Assembly (NCBI RefSeq): GCF_964355755.1
Contig: NC_092678.1
Location: 20,928,922 to 20,992,921, forward strand
Direction: 5' to 3'
DNA length: 64,000 nt
Source of the DNA: Antedon mediterranea
Lineage: Eukaryota > Echinodermata > Crinoidea > Comatulida > Antedonidae
The notes under the pieces were generated by a model. It did not search any database. It was not told the DNA's origin and was given only the letters and a program-made list of their open reading frames with translations. Shown here piece by piece: positions 37,886 through 48,900 of the stretch (position 1 is the first letter of the stretch; the number at the start of each line of letters is the position of its first letter). The translations under genes and the position numbers were made by a program.

Positions 37886-37947
37886 CCTTTTGTAGCGATA
37901 AAGACCTTTGTTAGTTATGAAAGTTGTGATGTTTCGTGATTGCTCAT

Positions 37948-39099
37948 CTAATTCAATTTGGTGATGTCTAATTTAGAGAACACTGTACTTTGATTCATTT
38001 CATACAACACTTCGTCAACTGTTGGGATTGGATGCCTCTCCCTTTTAACTGCTCGGTTGGCCTCCCTCATATCTACGCAGAGGCGTATATCCCCATTTGG
38101 TTTTGGCACTACTATGACTGGACTTACCCAATCACTTGGTTCGTCTACCCTTTCAATTATGTCAAGAGATTCTAACTCATCTAATTTATCACTCACTTTA
38201 TCTTTGAGACTAAACGGTATTCTATACATGCTCTGAACAACTGGTGTTACCTGTTCATCAATAAATAAATGTAACTTATAATCTTTTAATTTACCAATAC
38301 CTTCAAATACCTGTGTATACTTATCTTGTACACTATTTATCACTTGTGGTATTACAATATTTAACACTCCAAGCTTCATTGCCGTATCACCTCCCAACAA
38401 AGCAGGGCCTTTCTCTTTTAACACATATACATCTGCTGTTATTTTAGGCTCAGTATTATTACCTGTACCTTGAAAAATTGACATGTTCGTAGTAAATTTT
38501 CCTAACAACTCTAATGGTTTTTCTGACCCATATGCATATAACTTTCTGTTTGTCAACTCAGATTTGCATTTAATTTTCTTGGATTTTAACTGTTGCCATA
38601 AATACTGATCTATGATATTAACTGTAGCACCACTATCAACAATCATTTCTACCTTATGTACATCCATACAAACATTTATCTTTGTAGTTTTAGAATTATT
38701 ATTTTGTATACCAAAAGCATAGTCATCGTCTTCACTTCCATTTTGAACATTACTAATACCACTACTCTTTTTGTCTTTACCTAATTTAGTTTTGCAACAA
38801 ATAGCAAAATGTCCCAAAATTTTACATTTATTACATTTCTTGTCTCTTGCAGGACAACATTTATCCTTAGCCAAATGTCCTTCTCTTCCACAGCGAAAAC
38901 ATTTCCGGTTATCTTGTCTATCATTGAACTTTGACTTACTTGTTCTGTTAGGCCTACCACTTGAATTTCCAGCTTGGTACCTGTTTCTGCTCATCGTGCT
39001 TGATCTTGACCATCTCTCATTCCTCACTGCATTCATGTTTGTTGTTGTTTCCACTCCATTAACTTCTTGTGACATCTTCTTTGCTTGCTTCTCACTCAT
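37948..39099 (-). pseudogene. gypsy nucleocapsid, protease and start of reverse transcriptase
   Basis: 383 codons: two CCHC zinc knuckles (CFRCGREGHLAKDKC and CNKCKILGHFAICC), an aspartic protease site DSGATVNIID, then the start of the reverse transcriptase (WVSPVIVVPKPNGDIRLCVD). The frame is lost near 37945. Confidence 0.9.
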
Positions 39100-39109
39100 T
39101 TCAAATGTG

Positions 39110-39637
39110 CTAGCTATTGCTTTTAAATTTCAAAGTATTTCCTTTTTCTAGCAATTTTAGTCTCAGTCTATTTGATTTGCATTTTTCAATAACATGGTCT
39201 CTAATTAACTCATCAACATTCGCATCATCAAATTCACATTTTGCAGCCTGCTGCCTCAATCTGTTTATAAATTGGTGAATAGTTTCGTCATCACCTTGCG
39301 TCAGTTTTCTAAAACAACGCTCATACGGTACGTTGGTTTTCATAGCAAATTGTTTATTTAATGTGTTTACAACAACATCATACTCCTCTGTTCCGTTCTC
39401 CTCTGTTAAACAGTCATATATGTCCTGTACAGCCATTCCGGCGCAATGCAATAACAAAGCTTTCTTTTGATTTTTGTCTACTACTCCTTTACCAGTAGCA
39501 TATAATTCAAAACTGCGAAGCCATTTCTTCCACCGTTCAGCCGAAGCGTGCACATCGTTTTCAACGTTCACAGCGGTCATCGTTACAACAGTATTAAAAT
39601 AAATATATCGCCAAAAATTACAGTATTGAAACTTCAA
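39110..39637 (-). pseudogene. gypsy gag, N-terminal part
   Basis: The minus-strand frame of 175 codons includes the helical capsid-like segment (RWKKWLRSFELYATGKG; the CFRKLTQGDDETIHQFINRL region). The frame shifts by one base near 39125 before the nucleocapsid part. Confidence 0.85.
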
Positions 39638-39676
39638 ATCACTTGTGGTTCGATATTCTGCTTAACTCGTCGCCAA

Positions 39677-39821
39677 TGTTATATCTTATGTGTATTTATT
39701 GCATCTTTCATTGTGTGTGCAACGTACTGTATACATACAGATTACCAACCATGTGGTTATATCGATCTCCCTTAACCCATAATGCCTTGCTTTCCCCTAG
39801 TCTCCCAATCCAGACACTACA
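39677..39821 (-). repeat. 5' LTR of the gypsy element
   Basis: It runs TG...CA on the plus strand and is nearly identical to the copy at 33175-33319. Just inside, the element strand reads TTGGCGACGAGTTAAGC, the place for a tRNA primer site; I cannot assign the tRNA. Confidence 0.9.
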
Positions 39822-39954
39822 GGTACTGTATACTTAATATGTACACAGTATGTATACCTAATATGCACACAGTATATTATATCTTAATATTTAAAATGGC
39901 GGACGGAAAAGACTGGACTAGTTCACCGACATTGTCTTGCAATCAATAATATAA

Positions 39955-40150
39955 TAATTAATATAGATTTTATTATGTGAAATGGGCCGGAGGCCATTGT
40001 TTATTGAAATAAAATAGAGAAAAGAAAGATTTGCAGTATATTTAAATTCCAATATAAGGATATAAACAACATTTGCACCGTTCACAGCTTGACGACGATT
40101 GTGAAGGATAGTTTAGACATTTGTTAGTGTTATTTTATTAGATCGAATTA
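39955..40150. repeat. Dispersed repeat, second copy
   Basis: It matches about 30640-30810 (GAAATGGGCCGGAGGCCATT followed by GATTTGCAGTATATTTAAAT) and has an extra ~20 bases near 40085 that the other copy lacks. Confidence 0.75.
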
Positions 40151-40177
40151 TTATTCTACCCCATGAGTTTGATATTT

Positions 40178-43100
40178 AGTCCAGGGGCTTATGTCATTTT
40201 GTAGGCTTTTGATGTTAATTGTCGGCACCAACGTTTTTCTGACTCAGAATTTTCCTCTGAACAAGAAAAACTTTGGTGCCCTTTTTTTCGACCATGGCAA
40301 GTGGCCGCCATTTTGATTTTCAAGATGGCGGACTAACTTTAACAAAACTGATCATGTGTGGTATCATTGGAAAGGGAATACAATACTGATCATTTATTGC
40401 CATTACACCCATACCCCAAAATGCATAGCAACAAAGATAATCGCAATTACATTATGTCATGTGATCAAAATGAGGTCAAAGGTCAAATTTCGACCACTTA
40501 TGAATACCATTGTGTTTGGTATCGACGGAAAGCTTTTTTTATACTTAGTACAGCTGTACATATAGTTTTTACATTCATCACACCATTTTCTAGAAATTTT
40601 AAATTTTGTCTATAAATAATATAGCTAACAACTTATTTCAAGTTTAAAATAAGTGAGTTTATTACTGTAACGATATGTTAAGCCTTACAACCTATGTTTT
40701 TTCGACCTAATTTAAGGTCACAAACTACATTTTATGTAAAAATAAATACTATATGATCCTATTTCGATAACTTTTATCGTTTTTAAACTGTTCAAAATGT
40801 GAAAAATATGTTGATTCTAATAATTTAATCGGCCCGATGTAAATCCCACAAGGCATCGTGCGAGGATTGATATTTTCATGTTGATATGGATGCACGACCA
40901 GTTTCGGTCGGCCATCATGAAAACAAATAAGAGAACCATAAACTTTTTATATGTAAATTGACAGACCGCAGCGTACAATTAACCAGCAGTCAACAATACC
41001 GCGCACAGATATATATGTAGATAATTATGTTTGTGAACATGCTCAGAATGAATTTCTGACTGTTTAGATTGCTTGTGCATCATGCGAAGGTATATCTTCA
41101 TTTCCCATGTCCGTAATATTGGGCCAAAATTCCGTAATAATTATGGACGTTCCCAACTTTGAAATAACAGTGTTAAACAGTGTTAATGCTTCAACTCCCT
41201 TTTTAAATGCAATATTTTATTATTTCTTTCTCTCAAAATTAGTCGACCAAACTCTCGCAACACCGACTTATTTTCTCTTGCCTGTTGTCGAGTCAACGTA
41301 ACCAAAAATGGTTTCATTCAAAGATTATCAGAGCTTTTTAATTCAATTTCTATAAGGATAAAACTATCGATATTTTGTTGACACTTTGTCTAAATTTAGG
41401 TCTAAAATTCTTAAATCGATTTAAGTTTGCCATTTTGTATGTTTCATGTTTTGTATTTTTATGTGCTTTTAATTCTATATTTATATCTAAAGAGTTTTAA
41501 TGCATCCTGTAATTGGCGATTTTTCGCGGTTTGGATGTGAAATAAAATAAATAAAATAAAATTGCTTTTTTCTGCAAATTTCGATATTTTTTTTCTGGAG
41601 TGTGGTTTAAGCAACACTGTTGTACAGTTTATAGTGGATAAATGAAATTTATTTTTGGAAATTGTGGTTTTATTGACTTATTTAGCATTTTTTCCAAAAT
41701 ATTTTTATCTACCGTAACTTGTTTTTATTCCATAGTCGCGTAGTGTGTGTTACCGGCAGAAAAAAATATGCGGTATACGATCAGTATTGCTGTTTGCTAC
41801 TGTAGCCCGATATAGTTTAACAAAATTAAATTAATATGTGAAAACACTGACCCATCTACCGCCTCTGATTCAGAGGAAAGCGATGTTGAAATTTGACTAG
41901 GTTAGCTAAGTGTACCCAATACACAATATTGAATGTCAGTTTGGACATGGTCACGTCAGATATGGAAATGTTATTATCTTGAATTGAAAGATAATGTTAT
42001 TATCTTGGTATATTTTATATATCCACTGGTAGTTCTGAAGTACTATTAGGGGCGGTAGCAGGACCATTTGAATTGGGTTGCCCAAGAATCCAGGGCTGTC
42101 GGTACTGAGCATATGCGCCACAGGCCCCCATGGTTAAATGACACCCCTAGCATGGTACTCTCACACGTAAAATTCACGATAAATGGCAGCTCTAGTTCAC
42201 CGCCGGAAATGACACTCGATATCGGGCTACAGTAGCAAACAGCAATACTGATCGTATACCGCATATTTTTTTCCGCCGGTAACACACACTACGCGACTAT
42301 AGTATAAAACAAGTTAGATAAAAAATATTTTGAAATAAATGCTAAATAAGTCAGTAAAACCACAATTTCCAAAAATAAATTTCATTTATCTACTATAAAC
42401 TGTACAACAGTGTTACTTAAACCACACTCCAGAAAGAAAGAAGCAATTTTAACACTGTTATTTCAAAGTTCGGAACGTCCATAATTATTACGGAATTTTG
42501 GTCCAATATTACGGGCATGGGAAATGAAGATATACAGTACCTTCGCATGATGCACAAGCATTCTACTAAACAGTCAGAAATTCATTCTGAGCATGTTCAC
42601 AAACATAATTATCTACATAATATGTGCGCGGTATTGTTGACTGCTGGTCAATTTTACGCTGCGGTCTGTCAATTTACATATAGGCTCTTATATATGATGA
42701 AATGGCAAAAAACATTTAGTATGAAATTAAGGGTGTTGCAACACCCTGTGTCCGCCCCTGACTATACATGGTGGCATACTGTATAGGCTTCATTTATACA
42801 ATACATCTGATAGTCATTTTGTATGTTAAATCCCCAAAACCTGCAATTGTTGTCGTTTTGTAAAAATAATGTATATATATAATTTTAAAAACAATAAACC
42901 AGGTCATGTCTTGTCTTAAATGTACGTTCTAAGGTTAATTAAGATTAAAAGATAACGGTAACGTACGAACATCGTACGCTTGCTATATGCTTATCATGAC
43001 GTTGTCTCATTGCTGAAATAATTTTCTTTCCTTTTTTGGCAGATGAGCTTTGCCCCGTTGTTAAATTCGCTGATGACACTAGTACTATTGGTCTCATAGT

Positions 43101-44720
43101 TTCAAACAATGATGAAAATTATCGTAGCGAAATACAAAGATTTGTTAAATTTTGTGACGATAATTATCTCCAAATAAATGCATCAAAAACAAAGGAGATG
43201 ATCATTGATTTTAGGACTAAACATAAATTTAATTTTCAACCAATCACTATCAAAGGTAAAGAAATTGAAATTGTTGACCAGTACAAGTATCTAGGAATTG
43301 TTTTCAATGATAAACTGAGTTGGGGAGACCATATAGACTTCATCAGCAAAAAATTAAGTCCCAGAATGTATTGTATGAGAACTTTATATAAATTTAACTC
43401 CTGTGATTTGATGTTACTTTCATTCTATAGATCCGTTATATGTAGTGTTTGGACGTATTGCCTCTCCTGTTGGGCTGGTAATGTTACCGGAGGGAATAAA
43501 GGACGCCTTGAAACTTTCATCCGTCGGGCTGGTAAAATGATTGGTCTGGAACTGCCTTCCTTTACCGATGTGCACCTAGAACACCTCCAGAAAGATTTCG
43601 AACGCATTGAGTCGGATGCCTCTCATCCTCTCCACAAAGTGATCATAGACCAACTTAATCCAAGTGGTAGATTGAGGCTCCTCAGTGTGAAAACAAATCG
43701 ATTTGCTAAATCCTTTATTCCCTCCGGTATCATCCAGTACAACAGGAAGTAAAGAAGATAATTTTATATTGTAATTTTTTAGATGTTTTTATATGAATGG
43801 TTTTATGCTATATTTGTTTTTATAGTGTTTTCTTTGTTATTATGACGAGCAATGAATTTCCTTTTGGAGGATCAATAAAAGTTATCTTATCTTATCTTAT
43901 CTTATCTTATCCGTTAATACAAATTGAGGCAGACCTGGTATTTTCGCCAAAAAGTTATGGTTCTGTTATTTGTTTTGACGATCACCGACCGAAACTGGCC
44001 GTGCATCCATATCAACACGAAAATATCAATGCCTTGTGAGATTTAGCGGGTCGATTAAATTATTATTATTAGAATCAACTTATTTTTCACATTTTGAACA
44101 GTTTAAAGACGAAAAAAGTTATCGAAATAGGATCATATAGTATTTATTTTTACATAAAATGTAGTTTGTGACCTTAAATTAGGTCGAAAACACTTAGGTC
44201 GTAGGGCTTTAACACATTGTTACAGTAATAAACTAACTTATTTTAAACTTGAAATAAGGTGTATAGCTATTTATATACAAAATTTAAACTTTCTAGAAAA
44301 TGGTGTGATGAATGTAAAAACTATATGTACAGCTGTACTAAGTATAAAAAAAGCTTTCCGTTGATACCAAACACAATGGTATTTATAAGTTGTCGAAATT
44401 TGACCTTTGACCTCATTTTGGTCACATGACATAATGTAATTGCGATTATCTCTGTTGCTATGCATTTTGGGGTATGGGTGTAATGGAAATAAATGATCAG
44501 TATTTAATTCCCTTTCCAATGATACCAGTCGCGATCATTTTTGTTAAAGTTAGTCCGCCATCTTGAAAATCAAAATGGCGGCCACTTGCCATGGTCGAAA
44601 AAAATGGCACCAAAGTTTTTCTTGTTCAGCGAAAAATTCTGAGTCAGAAAAACGTTGGTGCCGACAATTAACATCAAAAGCCTACAAGTGCCTTTTTTTC
44701 GACATAAGCTCCTGGACTAA
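40178..44720. mobile_element. 4.5 kb imperfect palindromic element
   Basis: The outer ends TAGTCCAGGGGCTTATGTC (left) and their inverse (near 44703-44720) match. Inverted similarity continues through 40230-41220 and 41570-41815 on the left, against 42230-42700 and 43915-44660 on the right. The centre is about 41820-42225. The arms are broken by a LINE-tail-like insertion (about 41300-41565, ending in AAATAAAATAAATAAAATA) and by a LINE fragment (43020-43912). No transposase is visible. Arms hold AAGATGGCGG (YY1-like) and AGGTCAAAGGTCA boxes. Confidence 0.75.
43020..43912 (+). mobile_element. 5'-truncated CR1/L2/Rex-like LINE fragment
   Basis: An open frame of ~238 codons (43036-43752) begins in the reverse transcriptase catalytic block (VKFADDTST) and includes LQINASKTKEMIIDF and YLGIVFNDKLSW, typical of Jockey/CR1-group enzymes. 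The 3' end is a short pentanucleotide array (TTATC) at 43882-43912 instead of poly-A, as in CR1/L2-like LINEs. The upstream part of the enzyme is missing. Confidence 0.85.
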
Positions 44721-45130
44721 TTGGAAAGTTCAATCATCTTTAAGCAGTTTTAAAGCTCCAATAACAAATTATTCGACTGTTGAATGTATTTGACGCACAT
44801 TTACTTTTATAGCACCATGTTATACACTATTCTACCCTATGCAATTAACATCGGAATGTAAACACTAACCCTATGAAATTGACATCGGAAAGTTAAATTC
44901 AAAATCATTCGACTGGTAAATGTATTTTTTGCTTTCAACACTTCCTTATAGCACCCTGTTATGCTAATAATCATAGTATTTGTAATTGTCTATAAATGGG
45001 TTATGGATTTCCAGTTTTTTTAAATATATAAATAGGCTAGGTAGAACATTTGCATCGTCACTCACCGTCCACCTATTGAAGACGATTGATTGAGTGATCG
45101 GTTTTCAAGTTACTTTAATACTAACTCAAA
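44721..45130. other. Upstream flank of gene B
   Basis: Two diverged copies of a ~180 base unit (ATTCGACTGTTGAATGTATTT near 44772, ATTCGACTGGTAAATGTATTT near 44908) are followed by the likely core promoter. Confidence 0.5.
45025..45033 (+). promoter_or_regulatory. Candidate TATA box of gene B
   Basis: TATATAAAT lies 98 bases before the start codon of gene B. Transcription starting about 30 bases downstream would give a 5' leader of about 70 bases. No other support. Confidence 0.35.
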
Positions 45131-45983
45131 ATGGATGGGCCAAATCAGGATATTCTCATTCAACTCAATGAAATTGACTTTGGAGAGCACAGCATTGAGC
45201 TTGGAATAGGTTCAACTTCAGCTGTCTTTGAAGCCACACTAACAACGGATAACAAAGAAACTAAAGTAGCCGTGAAGATGTATCAGAAGATCGAGTATAA
45301 AGAGGTTAACATTCTTAAAGATCTTGGTCACAAAAATATTATAAAATTCTACGGTCTACTTAACCATAGAATGAAATTTGGTATTGTCTTAGAATTAGCA
45401 TCTGAAGGTAACTTGGGTCAGTTTTTAGCTAGATTTAGTCAGGAAAGTAAAGATGTTGGATTACCATCGCGATTACCGAAAAGGCAATTTGTTCAGTGGA
45501 GTATTGACCTCGCTTCTGCCGTTCAGTACTTGCATGAGAAGAAAATAATCCACAAAGACATCAAATCATCGAACTGTTTGTTAAGCGACGATCAGAAAAA
45601 CGGGTTTAATGTACTTAAGTTATGTGATTTTGGGATTTCTAAACAAGTAGAAACTACGATAATCGCAACTTCTGGAGGATGCACAAAACGCTGGTCTTCA
45701 CCTGAAGTTATCGAATATCCAACGATGGTATCTAAAAAATCCGATATGTTTTCATTGGGTGTTGTTAAGTGGGAATTATGGACCTGTGATCAACCATGGA
45801 AAGGCGTAGGAGAGTTTGAAATGTCAATGAATATAGTTAAAGGCATATTACTGGTGCTTCCTAAGGATTTTCCGGATGAATTGCGTCCCATGATGAAACA
45901 ATGTTGGAAGAAAAAAAGAGAAGAACGTTGCGATATAGATGAAGTGCTGGATTACCTAGAAAACTTCAGAAATTCTATTAATG
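45131..45983 (+). CDS. Gene B exon 1: TKL-family protein kinase domain
   Basis: Numbering from ATG 45131: GIGSTS 25-30, VAVK lysine 49, helix-C Glu58, HKD 141-143 with Asn148, DFG 166-168, SPE near 190-192 and Asp205. The overall pattern (HKNIIKFYG, GIVLELASEGNL, SDMFSLGVVKWELWT) is closest to ZAK/MLK-type kinases as far as I can judge by eye. Like gene A it has HKD in place of HRD. It is complete in one exon, ending at GTAAAT in phase 1. Confidence 0.9.
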
Positions 45984-48900
45984 GTAAATGATTTATTATT
46001 TTCTATTCGAAATATATATTAAATAATAGTATTACAACATGCAATGGTTTATTCTTCATACTCTATCATGATTTACTGTTGAGAAAATTATCATTATTCT
46101 GTTATCTGCTGTTTTGATTACATCATATGTCAATGTCAAGTTATTTATTTCTGACATCATTCACAAACTCCCCATTATTTTCTAGAATCCATGTGTCTTT
46201 TCAAAGTTTTGCTGTGTTACTTCTTAATAATATTGTGTTGAATATGTTGTGGATAGCTTAGGTACAATTGCTTAAGTATATTATGCTTTGTTTTTAGTTT
46301 CAGAAAGTGAGTAATTAAAAAAAATCAAATGGCCCAGGGACGAATCACCGAAACGTCCAGGGCATAATAATAAGAAAATATCAGCTTTAAAAAAGAAAAG
46401 GTCTGGCTGCAATATTCCTATATTAGATGTGTAGACACGGTGCTGTGTTAAATATGTGGATACGGTGCTGATGCATGGGGTGTATGCGTTGTATAAATTA
46501 AGAATGTGAACAATTAGTAGCCCCAAAATTTCAAACAAAATTTATTAAGATTGAAACCAAATAGATACAAAGGGCTAGAGTATAACATAACAGCAAATTT
46601 AAAATGTGATTTTATATTTGGAAGTATTTTTTTAAGAATAATAGTTGATTACATGTTTGCTGTATACATTTAGATACTGATCAAATGCCTTTGTATGTAT
46701 TGTATAGAATATACACAATAATAATCATAGAGGAAATAAAATAGTTAAATATTTATTTCCTTCATGATATAATTACCATCCCACACAGTTACCATTTTGT
46801 GTGGGTTGCTTTTTAAAACATCGATACTCTTTCAAAACCTTTCATTTTATCTAATGAGGGTTAACGTGTAGACAATGGTGACGTTTTTAGTTTCTATTTC
46901 TTTGTGGAAAGACTCTCGACTGTTATTTTTGTCATTTACGTTTGCTACAATGTTTTGGGCTACTAAATTTGACATTTGGATGTAAAAAAAATCTAAACTA
47001 AAAAAGGAACAGAATTTATATTATATTTATAGATTATTCTATTTCATCAGATTTATTGCACATTTTCAAATTCATTGCAAATTAGTATACTATTTTTTTG
47101 ATTGCACCGTTTAAAAGAATACAACAAGAAACGATGTACATATAACCATATTATTAGGCCTATATTTGAAATTCATGCCTGTATCTGAGCTTTAAATACT
47201 GTAGCAGTAAAAAAATTGAAAAGCCTAATCGTATGTATTAACATATATATTGAAATTTAATATTCTCAACTCAAACCATGGAGGTATCAAATAAATCCGT
47301 GAATGGAACACGTCATCGAAGTGACAAATGATTTCGGCGCACCCGCCTCATACCACACGGCAATTGAGTTGAAATATGTGAACAATTTTACAGCACTAAC
47401 CTGATTTTACAATGCCTTTATTGTGTAGAATATACACCATTGAATAATTCCTCACAATGTAACTATTGCATTAAAAAGGTTTTTACAAAAGTATCTTTAT
47501 GACTGTAGCAGCAAATATTTTAGTAATGTAACCTAATCGTTTATACTTAATAAAAGTTAAAGTGAAAATTATTTTTCTCAATTGTTAAAATAACAAGAGT
47601 ATACAAGAATATGTACAATAATAATATTTTATACATAATAGTCGCAAAACTACGGTACAGCACTGAAGCGCGACTTAATACGGATCATAATCCATAGAAA
47701 GTAATACGAATTCTGCTCATGTTAGTCATATATTTAATTTTTCAATTTCATATTTTATCTTTTTTTTACATATTCTGATTTTGGCGACACAAAATATGAT
47801 TTTAATTTCGAAACAAAGGATACCATTTTATTTTAAAGAAAAAAGAGGAGTGTTTTAAATTTGAAAAGTTTACTATTAAGTTTACGGAACAAGTTACTTA
47901 TAATAAAGTGTATGTATTTCAATATTGCGTTCTAATTAGAAACACCTAAGCATCCACACCAAAGTTGCTCTCTATCCGACGATAAAGGGTCCAAAACAGA
48001 AAACGACGATGAAAACCAGCCGAGCAGTTACAACAAAGAAGTTACATCGGAACCTATTGAAGTCGAGAATAGACCGGTAAATATGGACAGCCCACAGAAA
48101 GGGTACGAAGTATTGACCGTAAAAGAAGATTTAACATTAATTGATCAACCGTCTTTTAGCAAAGGTAAATATGCTACCGGTACAGATCATGGATATGGTA
48201 AGATTATTGAAACAAATTATTACTACTGTCACTAATGTACGAATTAAATCTATATATGTACCCAATTGTTTGTGATTACCATTACAGCTCGGGAAAGATT
48301 ATAGAATGTTAAGGGTATTTTCATAAAATATTAAACATTTAGAGCATTGAAAATATTTTTTTACAGACGATTCTTCAATTCCCACTGGAAAATTACGTGA
48401 GGTATGTTTATTTATTTATTTTTTTATATAGTTTTCAGTACTTTTATTTATAGTATTCTTCAGTCTCCTACAGTATTCGAACGCTAATATTTTTTTTTAT
48501 AAATGTCTGTAATTCAAATTCATAGTCGGATTAAAATTCCGCAAACAACTCGAATCCCAACAGTACTTCAATTAAACAACAATGTGTAAAAATTCAAAAA
48601 AACTTTTTTTTTCGAGTTGAAATGCTTATTTTATCTCATTGATTTACTCACTCTATTTAACATAGGAAATATCCAAGCTGTATAAACATATTGAAGGAAG
48701 TTGCTTAAGTCTAAAACAGGTCATGGAAGAATTTTTCGATAAAAGACGATGTCATGAGTTTTTAAGTGTTGGAGAAAGAAGACATCTGATGATAAATATT
48801 GTTGAGGTAGAACAGTCAATATCGAGGTAATATCTAAAGTTTTATGCGATTCTTAGATTAAATTGTTGTTCAATTGTCATTCTGGTGATTGTATGATCAA

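Larger units (their letters stand above)
33170..39826 (-). mobile_element. Ty3/gypsy LTR retrotransposon, interrupted and frame-shifted
   Basis: It lies on the minus strand with 145 bp LTRs at 39677-39821 (5') and 33175-33319 (3'), flanked by the 5-base duplication GGTAC (33170-33174 and 39822-39826). Order on the minus strand: gag, CCHC knuckles, aspartic protease, reverse transcriptase, RNase H, integrase; this is Ty3/gypsy order. The basic C-terminal RKPKRFDDF and absence of an envelope gene fit invertebrate Mag/SURL-like elements (inference). Frameshifts near 39125, 37940 and 35300 and a fold-back insertion (35373-37294) make it inactive. Confidence 0.9.

Noticed and set aside
42046-42285. 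79-codon minus-strand frame at the centre of the palindrome
   Set aside because: No known motif, and it straddles inverted-repeat sequence. Likely chance.
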